A DNA stretch of 5,551 nt. Origin: Paracoccaceae bacterium. GTDB taxonomy: Bacteria > Pseudomonadota > Alphaproteobacteria > Rhodobacterales > Rhodobacteraceae. Below are positions 5,531-5,551 of the stretch, one piece after another. Below the pieces are notes generated by a model that did not search any database, was not told where the DNA came from, and worked only from the letters and a program-made list of their open reading frames with translations. The translations under genes were made by a program, and so were the position numbers. Position 1 is the first letter of the stretch. Every line of letters starts with the position of its first letter. The stretch is taken from positions 1 through 5,551 of the forward strand of contig DLZA01000428.1 in NCBI GenBank assembly GCA_003447515.1, in the 5' to 3' direction.

Positions 5531-5551
5531 TAGCACAATGTCATGCGACAT

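Overview
The window looks like a mosaic piece of an alphaproteobacterial genome or plasmid, probably of the Rhodobacteraceae/Roseobacter type. That placement is an inference from gene content: pseudoazurin, an NsrR-type regulator, a CuA-containing B-family heme-copper NO reductase and a plasmid/phage replication-protein remnant. No phylogenetic marker is present.

Centre (about 2110-5160): a nitric-oxide/denitrification cassette. On the minus strand, norS (CuA subunit II, 3549-4055) and norY (12-helix heme-copper subunit I, from 3552 downwards) overlap by ATGA and are translationally coupled. Divergent from them is a broken nsrR-type gene (Rrf2 family, 4133-4565), and convergent to that is paz (pseudoazurin, 4603-5043). 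Similar NsrR-box-like inverted repeats lie in front of norS (4098-4112) and paz (5136-5150). The likely logic is NO-induced expression of an NO reductase and a periplasmic copper electron carrier, but the local regulator has a stop codon, a small deletion and a frameshift.

Left part (1 to about 2110): remains of a defence-type or island gene group read in the same direction as norSY. It holds the C-terminal third of an ABC/OLD-type AAA ATPase, an apparently intact DUF4435 (TOPRIM-like) protein and an apparently intact CoiA-like nuclease. An ATPase paired with a DUF4435 protein is the arrangement of PARIS (AriA/AriB) and related anti-phage systems. The ATPase has lost its N-terminus and Walker A and is fused in frame to the C-terminal end of NorY, giving a 584-residue chimeric reading frame. 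The downstream genes therefore sit at the end of the norSY transcript.

Right end (about 5174-5551): a C-terminal fragment resembling the winged-helix tail of plasmid/phage RepA-like helicases or primases. It begins abruptly next to the paz promoter and is followed by short GAACGACA repeats. The denitrification cassette thus appears to be bounded by rearrangement breakpoints on both sides. The NorY-ATPase junction is the most unusual feature; it is either a real deletion/insertion event or an assembly artefact, and this sequence alone cannot tell which.
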